From Cheiracanthium punctorium (taxonomy: Eukaryota; Arthropoda; Arachnida; Araneae; Cheiracanthiidae): 64,000 nucleotides of DNA. The stretch is from positions 124,001 to 188,000 of the forward strand of contig JAWZYV010012247.1 of the NCBI GenBank assembly GCA_038373885.1, in the 5' to 3' direction. A program made the translations under genes and the position numbers. Shown piece after piece: positions 55,269 through 64,000 of the stretch. Every line of letters starts with the position of its first letter. The stretch's first letter is position 1. Under the pieces are notes generated by a model. That model saw nothing but the letters and a program-made list of their open reading frames with translations. It had not been told where the DNA came from and made no database searches.

Positions 55269-56532
55269 TCTATATAAATAAAACAATGTGTAAACTGTCC
55301 GTTAGTTAGGTAGTTAGTTTGTTTGTTTGTCTGTGTCTCGCGTAGCTCCGGAACGGGTGATCGTAGACCTACCAAATTTTGTATGGAAATTCTCCAGGAC
55401 GGGTCCCGACATACCTAGAAGCGATGTTTTCGAAATTCGAATTATTTTAGGAGATATCGATAAAAAACGTGTCGCAAAAGGCTCATTTTTTCGATTCCCC
55501 ATTTCGCAATTGTAACCCCGCAGTGGAATGAGTGATAATTTAAGCATCTCTAGGTTGCCATATTTGGCAAGTTTATTAAATGATTCAGACTCTTGAAGTA
55601 AAATAAAAGAATAACGATTTTTTTTTATATTTTGTAAGGTTGTTTTTTAATTAAAATATCATGCCCATGTGAAATCAAAACAGGAATTAAAATGTTTTAT
55701 ACTCAAAAGAAATAGGATTTGGAAATTTTCCGAGACTAAAATGTGCAACTTTTTAATTTGGCGAAAAATAAAATGGTTGATGTGCGATTTTGGGAAGATG
55801 ATTCTAATGCTTGGCGCAATTTATGTTAATTTTATCGTCTGCTGAATACACCTGAGAATAAGTTTTTGAAATTTTCATTCAGTTGGAATTGTGTATTTTT
55901 CTGCGCAGCTTTCCTTCATCTATTTCTAATGTATTACATCCAGAAAAAGGATGTTAGAAATATCAGTTTAATTTTGTTTAATCACACTCATGAATAATGA
56001 TATACTTTCCAACTTAATGAAATAAGAAACGAAAATATTGAAGACCGATGGATTATAATACGCTTTTAATATATACTGCTGTAGTGCTTTTTTAAAATCT
56101 GAAAGTGTTTCAGATTTTCTTACTTTTTATTTTGATTTCCGTTTTTTGATAAAGCCCAATATATCCAGAAGCTCTTCAGAATTAATATAGGACGAAAATG
56201 ATTTTTTCCTTTTTGTAGGTTTTTATTATTTAACCATCTTATTTTTGCAACCAGGGGCGACCGGAAACAGTAAGCATCGCATCTGGGCCCCGGCATCAAA
56301 GGGGCGTCATTTCGAACACAAAAACTAAGTAGAGGATAAAAGGGGGCGTATTTTTATATTAGCAGGGGGCGACAAGGCCGCTAGGGCCGCTAGGGCCGCT
56401 CATGACCATCTTAATTTTAGATTTCATTCACAATCCGAGAGATTTATGTGCCAAGGAAACCGGTGAGGAACAGATTCTCTCCGAACAAGATTTATTAAAA
56501 TGGCGAAACAACTGGTCGCCGGAGGCGGCTAG
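55269..56532 (+). mobile_element. Non-autonomous Helitron, copy 2
   Basis: Starts TCTATATAAATAAAAC after A (55268) and ends CTAG before T (56533). A GGCGA/TCGCC hairpin with a 9-nt loop precedes the CTAG terminus by about 12 nt. The 5'-TC, CTRR-3', subterminal hairpin and A/T host site are the diagnostic Helitron features. 1264 bp with no coding capacity. Confidence 0.88.
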
Positions 56533-56775
56533 TTATACAATATAGGAAAAAGAGCTCCGATGATTTATGAGACACGGTTGGTATGGATTTTCCTCTATAT
56601 TTACACATCAAGAAACAGATATAATTTTTCGAATCTAAAATGAAGAATGTTAAAGTCTACCATTAACAACGGAACAGGATTGCTAATTAATGATGGGATA
56701 CCTTTCCACCATTTCGCCCTCCTACAACTTGACATTTAGAATCTTCCGTTAAAAGTTTGGAAAATGGTTTTACAA

Positions 56776-56848
56776 TACTAGGGGCCAAGGCCCCTAGACT
56801 CGCTACGCTCGCTTTTCGTATGGGGCATTCGGCCCCTAATAAGGCTTA
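56776..56848. repeat. GC-rich double hairpin
   Basis: GGGGCC-AA-GGCCCC is followed by ACTCGCTACGCTCGC and a second GGGGC/GGCCCC hairpin. The CTCGCTACGCTCGC word is common near termini of arthropod Helitron-like repeats, so this may be another element end. Confidence 0.45.
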
Positions 56849-56849
56849 T

Positions 56850-57430
56850 TCGTAAATAAGGCATAATTTCAACAACCAAAACACAGAGGTTGGATCAGAT
56901 TGAATGTTACCGAGCAATGTGTACCGAATAGCTACACATTGCTTGGTTCTTGCATGTTACTTGGAACATAAAAATTTAAACTTTGCACTATTTTTAATTA
57001 TGTGAAACCCACGGAACACCTTGCGTATTAGCCAATTATTGCCGAATTTTCATAATTTGGCGACTTGCGTATATGTATAGTTAATATTTAACTGTAAGAA
57101 AACAATACTTCGTGTGTTTTCTTTGATAAAAACTACGGAACAGCTAGGATAGCTTGCCACTAGTGGCGACTTTTCATTATTTGGTGATTTACACATGCTC
57201 ACAACCTATAATTACTGCTCATTTAAGGTTCCCTTAAAACCTTTACCGATATATTACATAATCCTTTGCAGATTGGCGTATTTAGCACCACGAAATATGT
57301 CATCTCGCCGCGCTGGCAAGTATCCAAAGTGTACTATAACTGCTATAATGGCACAGTTAATATTTCTACTGGTAGCAAATACTCCAGCTTGACCGAACCG
57401 GCTTTAAAATAATCTGCATTTTAATTATTT
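56850..57430. other. Unassigned sequence
   Basis: No element or coding motif was recognised. Confidence 0.35.
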
Positions 57431-57433
57431 TCA

Positions 57434-57605
57434 GGTACTTACGTATTATCCCGGCGGTCCGCCAAAACGAGCGATTTTTCTCCAATGTAAATGCCGGACG
57501 CATAAAATTATTGATGGTTACGAATACGATTGGCAACACTTTGCCAGCACATTTTACGAAAAAATAATTTGGTGGGATTGACCGCCGGGAGAATACGTAA
57601 ATACC
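57434..57605. mobile_element. 172-bp MITE
   Basis: Ends GGTACTTACGTATTATCCCG and (minus) GGTATTTACGTATTCTCCCG, both followed by GCGGTC. Flanks TATTTTCA and ATTTTTCA may be an imperfect 8-bp TSD. Confidence 0.8.
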
Positions 57606-57609
57606 ATTT

Positions 57610-58470
57610 TTCATTTTCAAGATATTGGGTTCTAACATTTTTGAATTCGCGGTTTGGATTCATCCTGCTTGGAAAGATACCATTTTGTCAGATCGTACCT
57701 AATGCCAAGATGGCGCTTTTAAAATCAGTTACAATTAATTATTCTGTTTTGGAAAAACGAATAATCGCTAATTCTAAACTCCTGTTGTCTAAAGGAACGT
57801 ATTATTTGAAAATTGTCCACTTTGTGTAACACACTTTGAGTTATTTATTTCATATACTTTTTAATTTGGCGTAAAAAGTGTGTAATTCTATTTCATATTT
57901 GTCAATTTCATGCCATTTTACATACTTGGAATTGCTTTGTTGCAAAGGAATGAATGATTTTATGCCAAATCTGGCAACCATTATGTTTTATTTTTTCAGT
58001 TTTTTATTAATATCTTCTAAAATAATTCGATTTTCGAAATTTAAGTCAGCTTATCAGGTTTCTCGGAATTTTCCAAATCCGTGGGCATGTTTCTCGAAAT
58101 TCAAATCCCCACGGTTTAGGAGAAGATAGCCAAACAAGCTATTGGCAACGGCGACAGCGGCCTTTACTTTTTTTTTTTAGAATTGAGAGATAAAAGAGAA
58201 ATTCATGACCTGGAAAATAACAATTGATGCAAATTTTAAAAATCCTTTTATTTGAAATTTTTTGCTGGAAATTCAAAAACTTCAAATCTTGTGCGTTGAT
58301 GTGAGGCAGTTTACAGTATATCACTAGGCTTATTTTCTATCGGTAAAAAGATAGGAAATAATTTTAAGTCATCAATTTTCATTAGAATTCATTTTTATAA
58401 AAAAAATCGTAACGAATATAGCAATTTAAAAAAAATCTGCTCGTTTTATAAAATTCTAATGAAATGTAAT
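57610..58470. other. Unassigned AT-rich sequence
   Basis: There is a T-run at 58170. No element was recognised. Confidence 0.35.
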
Positions 58471-58479
58471 TTGCAATAT

Positions 58480-59690
58480 TTTCCCCGTTTGTGCTGTGGG
58501 CGTGGCTGGAGGCGTATTCTGCAGTTCGGCTTCCTCCCTCAAAAGTTTTAAATTGTTAGATTGCCGGATGAAAATTTAAAAAAGCCGCCAAATAAACTGC
58601 TAAATGATAGATGAATAATAATTATGTAGAAATTAGAATATTTTATGGGGATTTTATGGTTTGGTTTCACTCGACTTTGTTGTGTAAATAAAAATACATA
58701 AAATTCAGTGCTCAGTAATATACGGTGGTTACATTTTTATATAAGAAAAATAATTATAAACATATCCTTTTAAAAACTTGTCCATTCTAAATTTAAAAAA
58801 ATGTCATCGAAACTTGTAGTTTCTAGTTTCTATTCTTTGTTTGCTCTGGGAGGCGTAACTGGAGGAGAGTTTACAAGTAAGTTTCCTCCCTGAAAGAACA
58901 AATTGCTAGAATGAAAGAGAAAGAAGCTCTCAAATAAACTAATAAATAGTACTGATATATATTTATGCGTATATATACCGAATTTAGTCTTGTATAGCGC
59001 GCATGTGTGTATAACGCGTACCCATACTTCGCAAGGAAAACGGGTGAATTTGAAAGGGATCAAAATTTTCAATTAAATACATGGAACTGAAAACAATATA
59101 TCATTTAAGAGGTCATTGACTGTGCAAGTGTTGAGAAGAACTGTGATTGTGCTAGAAGCGACAGTGATAATAGTTAATTAGTGCTAAAAAAATTTCTATA
59201 AAAAATGTGTAATGAGTGAAATAAAGATGCTGTAGTATTTTTATAGAGAAAGGTATTTCCAGTTTTATTATGTAATAAATTTTTGATTTATATGTGCATC
59301 GTGGATTACAAGCAGCAGTAAAAAATTATATTTCGTGTATAACGCGTATTTAGAGTTTTGCCATAAAATTTTGAAAACATGTGAGTGTTATACAGACATA
59401 CATAAATTTATTGGATTGTTTTTGAGAGGTGTTTGAGGTTTCATTCCGAGAAATTTCGTTATAGAATAAAAAAATGAATAAACAAAATACACTGTTCTAT
59501 AATACAAAATGGTTAAATTCTTTGTGTAAAATAATATTCATAAAGATGGTATTTAAATGTCCATTTTCACAAAGGAAACAAGTAAGTTTATTTTAATCTC
59601 CGTTCATTTTGGGGGCGTTTCTGGAGGAGGGTTTACAAGTATGCTTTCTCCCTGAAAAGACTTAAAGTATTAAATAAGAGATTAAAAACA
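58480..59690. repeat. About 350-bp tandem repeat, three units, interrupted
   Basis: The landmark CTGGAGG-...-TTCC/TTCTCCCTGAAA occurs at 58506, 58859 and 59621. The first interval is 353 bp. The second is 762 bp, of which about 410 bp (58978-59390) is inserted sequence. After each landmark comes an AAATAAACT-like block, and before each an A-rich ATATTT block. Confidence 0.65.
58978..59390. mobile_element. Unclassified insertion between tandem units
   Basis: The block is absent from the first inter-unit interval. It has GTGTATAACGCGTA near both ends as a direct repeat, and loosely inverted TGTATAACACTCACATG / TGTATAGCGCGCATGTG termini. Class unknown. Confidence 0.4.
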
Positions 59691-59694
59691 ATTA

Positions 59695-60275
59695 ATAATG
59701 GATGAAAAAAAACATTAAATAAAAAATGAAAATAATGAATAGTGGATGAAAAAAAAACACCGTTAAAAAGTAATAAAAATGACTGTAAACTGAGAGGGAT
59801 ACGGAGGTTGAGCCCTACCTAACAGAATCCCACCCTTCCAAAATATTTTCAAAGATTTGTGTTGAAAGCTTTGTTCAAAGCTGTGTTCAAAGCTTTGTGT
59901 TCAAAGCTTGTGTTCAAAGCTTTAAGTTCCGTACAGTTAAGTTTGCTTCCCGGGGCAGGGACTCCGATGGCTGAGGTAAAAACTGTACACTTAAATTTGC
60001 ATCTGCATCTCAATGAATCTTTTTTTAACGGAATGAATGGTATATGTTTAAAAACTGCGGCAGTTTGTGAAGGAAATACTCTAGGAAAAGATGCGCTAGT
60101 TTAAAAAAAGCTCTTCCCCAGAGCGATGCTATAAACTCATGTGCAACGACATTTCTGCTTTTTAGAAATGTAGAGAAATTATAAAAAGTCCAAAAGTATA
60201 AATTTCAGTTTGAAATACAAAAAGAAGTATGCTTAGAAACACAGCGCATTAAAAATCGACAGCAATTTTAATCAT
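59695..60275. other. Unassigned sequence with minisatellite
   Basis: At 59858-59925 a short TGTTCAAAGCTTTG-type word is repeated about four to five times. No coding motif was seen. Confidence 0.5.
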
Positions 60276-60280
60276 AAAAC

Positions 60281-60760
60281 ACCGTAAAATACGACAAAAG
60301 CGCCCCCCTCCCTTTCCCAGCTTTTCTCGTGCATTTTCTTTGATCTTATAAAATACCGAATAAACGCCCCCTTAAGGCGGATTCTTATTTGCCGGAGGCT
60401 TGCAGCGGCTAAGCGTACGGTCGTGGGTCCTTTTCCCACTCATACCCTCTTTGTACAAATTAACTTTCTCTGTGTTAGTAAAACTTTCTTTGTGATACAG
60501 CAGATGGCACCGGTGAAATCACGCCATTTGCCTGCGAAATGTGGCGTCAGAACAATGCTCTCTGCTTTGCTTCGTTGAGTGACGTTATCGCGGCTTCTTA
60601 GCGGTACGGAACTTAGCGGACAGTATGAATTCAGCTTCACTTGAAGATAAAGGAGGCGCTTGAACGGTATATTTTTCCGATTTTTACCTTTTATTCGCCC
60701 CCATAGATGGCGATTTTCCTTAAAATTGGGGGTCAGGGCGCTTTTCCGGTATTTTACAGT
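60281..60760. mobile_element. TIR element with GCGCCCCC ends
   Basis: Left ACCGTAAAATACGACAAAAG then CGCCC; right (minus) ACTGTAAAATACCGGAAAAG then CGCCC. 480 bp. The minus-strand ORF at 60440-60784 spans the right end and is not a gene. Confidence 0.75.
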
Positions 60761-60879
60761 AAATCCTTTTAGGCATGATTCCAAATAATCTTAATGCACG
60801 ATTGAAAAAAAAAAAGATATGTAATACTATTTTTTAAGTATCATATTAACATTTAGACGATTGGTTTTGTCAGTTAGAC

Positions 60880-61296
60880 CAGAGGTTCCCAAACTTTTTT
60901 CGTGCTGGCATCCTTGTGAGGCTAAAAACATTTCGCGGCACCCCTTTAAGGCTAAAAACTTTCACGGCAGGTTATCTTTAAAGCAATTAGGTTAGATTGA
61001 AACAGTTAGGTTAGCATGAAGGTTAGAATGAAAAAGTTTGGATGCATTTTGAACTACTTATTTTATGTTGTTTATAGAGCTAACTATCAAGAAAGTACTC
61101 TCTTTGGGAAAGGGATATAGAATGTTGACTTCCCCCTCCATTTCAGGGAGTTCCTGTAAAAGAGAGGCTACTGGATACTGAATTACTTGATTGTACTCCA
61201 CCAAAACACTTTTCTTGATCATCTTCACGGCACCCCTGGCATGCCGCACGTGGCGTGCACCCTAGGGTGCCACGGCACACAGTTTGGGAACCTCCG
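60880..61296. mobile_element. hAT MITE with perfect 8-bp TSD
   Basis: Ends CAGAGGTTCCCAAACT and (minus) CGGAGGTTCCCAAACT, flanked by AGTTAGAC on both sides (60872-60879 and 61297-61304). The subterminal CGGCACCCCT words are repeated and inverted. 417 bp. Confidence 0.93.
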
Positions 61297-61601
61297 AGTT
61301 AGACGAATAACTTCGTTATCAATGTCGACTGAGGTGTGAAAGGAAACCTTTTAAATGGCGATGCAAGAGCCTCATTGAAGTTTCTGCAGTCTGTCTTCTT
61401 GACAGGCTTGTCGTAATCACAATTGATGTTTATGCGGAGGTTCAGAACGTGATCGAATAGTGATGAGATGTACATTTATGAAGAGTGGAGCGGACCGGAG
61501 CCACAGGAAATTTCTTGGTTAGGGCCAGAACAATGGTGGAGTACTTCCTTGGTTGAAGAAATGGGTCTGAGTGGGCAGGAAGGCTAGCTTAGCTTTCGGG
61601 G

Positions 61602-61823
61602 GAGATTCAAGTGAAACGCACGCGATCGAGTTCGAATCGAAAGTTTTTCAGTCCCCAGTTCCCAATTCAGTGTCCAGAATGCTTCCAACGAACAAACCTA
61701 TCACGCTGTCACGTGATCAAAACACGATTGTTTTGTTTCAGTTGAATAAGAAATATTGATATATTTCGAAGTTTCTTCTGTTCAACGCGGAAAACGTTCG
61801 AATTGTGTTTCACTTGAATCTCG
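61602..61823. mobile_element. Small TIR element in the LINE relic
   Basis: GGAGATTCAAGTGAAACGCA at the left is mirrored on the minus strand at the right by CGAGATTCAAGTGAAACACA. It interrupts or abuts the LINE endonuclease reading near 61825. Confidence 0.55.
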
Positions 61824-61829
61824 CCCTTA

Positions 61830-63110
61830 ATTTCATTGATGAATTTGAGGAGCCGCGCTCCCTTCAGGCAGTTTGTATCTGCCATTCCGGGCATAATGGT
61901 GTGAGTTGAAGTCTCCAGCAATTAAATTCTTTCGGCACCGAGAACGAACGAACTTGAAGTCTTCAACAGGAAGATGACGGTTACATTTGACGTAGGCAGA
62001 TGCAATTATGATGTTGTCGCTGGTGTCACATGCGATGATGGAGGTGGCATCCAGGGAATTTAGGTTGAGATCTGTGACCTATTCATGAGGTATATTTCTT
62101 TTTATGTATACAGCTGTACCATCAGAGATGGTACAGGTAGATTTGAGTGCTCTGTCAGTTCTATAGAGCTTGTAAATGGAAATGTAGCTAAACCTTTTGT
62201 GAAATTTAGGTCGCATTCGTAAACGCCAAACGAGTTACAATCGTGCAACGAATTGCTGTCTAGGGTGTTCGTAAAGGAAACTGAGTGCATTCAGTTTATA
62301 AACTAGAGCATTCGTGTACAAAACTGAGTGCGATTAGTTCCAAGCTAAGTAAACTGAGCACGGAGCAGGTTCATCCAGTTGTTGAGAAGATACACTTGCT
62401 GCACGTTGTTTTTTTGTTTTGAAATGGCATCCGTTGTTATCGAAAAGTATGTTGTTATGAAAAGTATTTTACGTTTGCTGAAGCTGCAAATGTTATTTTT
62501 TCGATGAGGAAATTCATGCATACGTTAGAAGCTGCAATGAAGGTACATAATTTTTCAAAGATAATAATTTTCTTGTATTTTTCATTTTAGTATATTCAAA
62601 AATGCATATTTTAGTGTTGAGATTCAAGTTGATTTAAACCGTTATTAGCAAAATTTGAACTTCACTTGCTAAATATTTTTGAAAAAATGAAGTTTAAGTT
62701 GAAATTTCAAAATTTTGATCTGTGCATTTAAATTATGGCCACCCTTCCTTTTAAAAATCCTGCTGGTTTTATATTGAGTTTGTACTAAAAACTCTCTTCA
62801 GCAAAAATAACAACTGACGAGAATTGTAGACAAACACGTCTCCTATCCGACGAAACTAAATAAACTGAAGTTGTTCGTAAACACAAAAGAAACTGATAGC
62901 CATTGATAGCACTAAACACACGCATTCCAGTTTTCTTATGAAATTTCATGCAACGAGTTTGTCGTTTACGAATGCACCCTTAGTCTCTTGGAGAAGAACG
63001 ATGTCAAGGTCATTGCTAGACAGGAAGTCGCGCAGTTCATCTTGTTTGAATGCCTTGTGCGTTCCAATATAAGATCTTGAGATTACTGGTCTGGATCATT
63101 ATCTGTATTT
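61830..63110 (-). pseudogene. LINE ORF2 endonuclease relic (Jockey-like)
   Basis: Minus-strand translation near 63070-62985 gives FKQDELRDFLSSNDLDIVLL followed by QETK, the first EEP-endonuclease motif. After a nested TIR element (62209-62982) the frame resumes near 62170-61870 with ISDGTAVYIKRNIPHE, a stop, TDLNLNSLDATSI, then IIIASAYVKCNRHLPVEDF and AGDFNSHHYARNG (the GDFNxHH catalytic block). A frameshift follows. The organisation matches the N-terminal endonuclease of Jockey-clade ORF2. No reverse transcriptase was recognised downstream, so it is truncated and dead. Confidence 0.75.
62209..62982. mobile_element. TIR element nested in the LINE endonuclease
   Basis: Left GTCGCATTCGTAAACGCCAA and right (minus) GGGTGCATTCGTAAACGACA share GCATTCGTAAACG. 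A further partial end (AGGGTGTTCGTAAAGG) at 62262 suggests a composite or internally repeated element. TTAG flanks both sides. Confidence 0.65.
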
Positions 63111-63340
63111 TAGTGGCGGCTAAAAACAATTATAAAAACCAGAGCCTGATCAATGGGGTTTGTGGCTGAACAAATTTCTTCGTACATGGATTTCATGAAG
63201 AGCAAAATTTGGGGGTAGGTCCAACGAGTAGGGCAGTTCTTTGGCAGCATGCATGTCTCCACTAGAGTGGACAAGTGGTTCTGTAATTGTCCGGTGGCAG
63301 TAGCCAAAAGGGTTTTTTTCTCTATTAAAAAAGTTAGGCT
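63110..63340 (-). pseudogene. Possible C-terminal end of LINE ORF1
   Basis: The 65-codon minus-strand frame immediately precedes the endonuclease start, as an ORF1 end would. It contains ATGQLQNHLSTLVETCM and YPQILLFMKSMYEEICSAT. No zinc knuckle is seen, so the assignment rests on position. Confidence 0.35.
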
Positions 63341-63608
63341 TGGCTGCCAGTTTTGGAGAATCTTTCTATGGGGCAGTGCTAGGGCGACTGCTTTTATTTT
63401 TGTTTTGCTGCTTAGTTTTAAATGACTTAAAATGACTATATTTTTTCCTAATTAAATAATATTTTTAAATATTTTTAAATAAAGGATTATTTAATTTGAT
63501 TTAAAATAGGAATAGTCTCATTCTTACTTGCGATTTTGAATTCTCAAATAGCAGACACATTTAACAAATTCAATAATATTGTTTGCATAAATTATGTAAA
63601 TACAGGTA

Positions 63609-63701
63609 CCCCTATAACACGTAGATACTATGTTCCCTGCAGTGGCTGCACGGAACATATCTACGTGTTATATACGTGCTATCTACGTGTTATATAAGGG
63701 G
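63609..63701. mobile_element. 93-bp palindromic MITE
   Basis: CCCCTATAACACGTAGAT at the left is mirrored by ATCTACGTGTTATATAAGGGG at the right. An inner GGAACATATCTACGTGTTAT copy pairs with ACACGTAGATACTATGTTCC, so the inverted arm is duplicated. Confidence 0.8.
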
Positions 63702-63794
63702 CGATAGCGGGGTCGGACCCCCCCGATGAGGAATTTTTTGCAATATTCTTCACTCCCTTATCACACACACGTATACATATATGTGAGTTGCAGT

Positions 63795-63845
63795 AGTCAT
63801 ACCCCCCCTCCCCACATGAAAAATTTCTGGCTACGCCACTGGTTA
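63795..63845 (-). mobile_element. MITE end, GGCGTAGCCAG type
   Basis: On the minus strand CAGTGGCGTAGCCAGAAATT, a widespread hAT-like MITE terminus, is followed by a G-rich stretch. The partner end is not visible. Confidence 0.5.
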
Positions 63846-64000
63846 CATGTTATATGAATCCATATTGTATGAGTCACAAACACATGATCGGTATCAGCAA
63901 TGTTAACAGGTAATAGAGAAACATCTGTCTCACTCCTTCACAATGTTGTAAGAGTCTTTTTTTAGCGTCTTGTCAGGGGCAAAATATCACATTGTGAAAT

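Noticed and set aside
57195..57829. Overlapping ORFs near 57.2-57.8 kb
   Set aside because: They cross a 172-bp MITE and show no recognisable domain.

Overview
This window looks like nuclear DNA of a eukaryote, most likely an arthropod and possibly a spider or other arachnid (the arachnid guess is weak and rests on the style of the repeats). It is AT-rich by eye and full of homopolymers and microsatellites. I found no intact host gene, no rRNA, no intact tRNA and no CRISPR array. No open reading frame can be assigned to a cellular gene. The recognisable content is mobile DNA, mostly decayed, often with exact ends and target-site duplications (TSDs) that can be read directly.

Layout. 0-10 kb: a hAT-like end, a TIR element at 1662-2743 with a chimeric ORF (helix-turn-helix plus Helitron N-terminal DUF6570-like region), a decayed Jockey-type LINE tail (about 4.1-4.6 kb), two small TIR elements and a unit here called repeat A. 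9.5-16.6 kb: tRNA-derived SINEs, a piggyBac-like element (10179-11636) swollen by nine 94-bp tandem units, repeat C, repeat B (minus) with a small TIR insertion, and a TA-flanked element at 13351-13795. 16.9-25.2 kb: a 288-bp tandem triplet, a perfect 64-bp direct-repeat pair, a solo LTR at 20777-21632 and a 172-bp dimer. 25.5-35.4 kb: SINEs, a hAT MITE with a perfect 8-bp TSD, a Helitron (28621-30155), and repeat B carrying a 1302-bp mariner and a second solo LTR. 36.2-45.1 kb: a 3.1-kb hAT relic with a nested SINE, two CAGGGTG MITEs, repeats A and B again, a transposon with a relic HTH ORF, and a third solo LTR. 46-57 kb: a 164-bp tandem repeat split by a MULE-like MITE, a TTAA-flanked MITE, a 2.1-kb foldback element (51024-53138) with a zinc-finger-like ORF, and a second Helitron (55269-56532). 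57.4-64 kb: small TIR elements, a 350-bp tandem triplet and a minus-strand LINE endonuclease relic.

Several insertions can be ordered by comparing filled and empty copies: mariner and LTR inside repeat B, a SINE inside hAT, a MITE inside one Helitron, a MITE inside a tandem array. The least ordinary objects are two TIR-bounded elements (1662-2743 and 51024-53138). Each carries a protein-coding fragment of another origin that stops at or next to the inner edge of an inverted repeat, as expected if the elements captured foreign exons. The piggyBac-like element that houses a satellite seed array is also notable.
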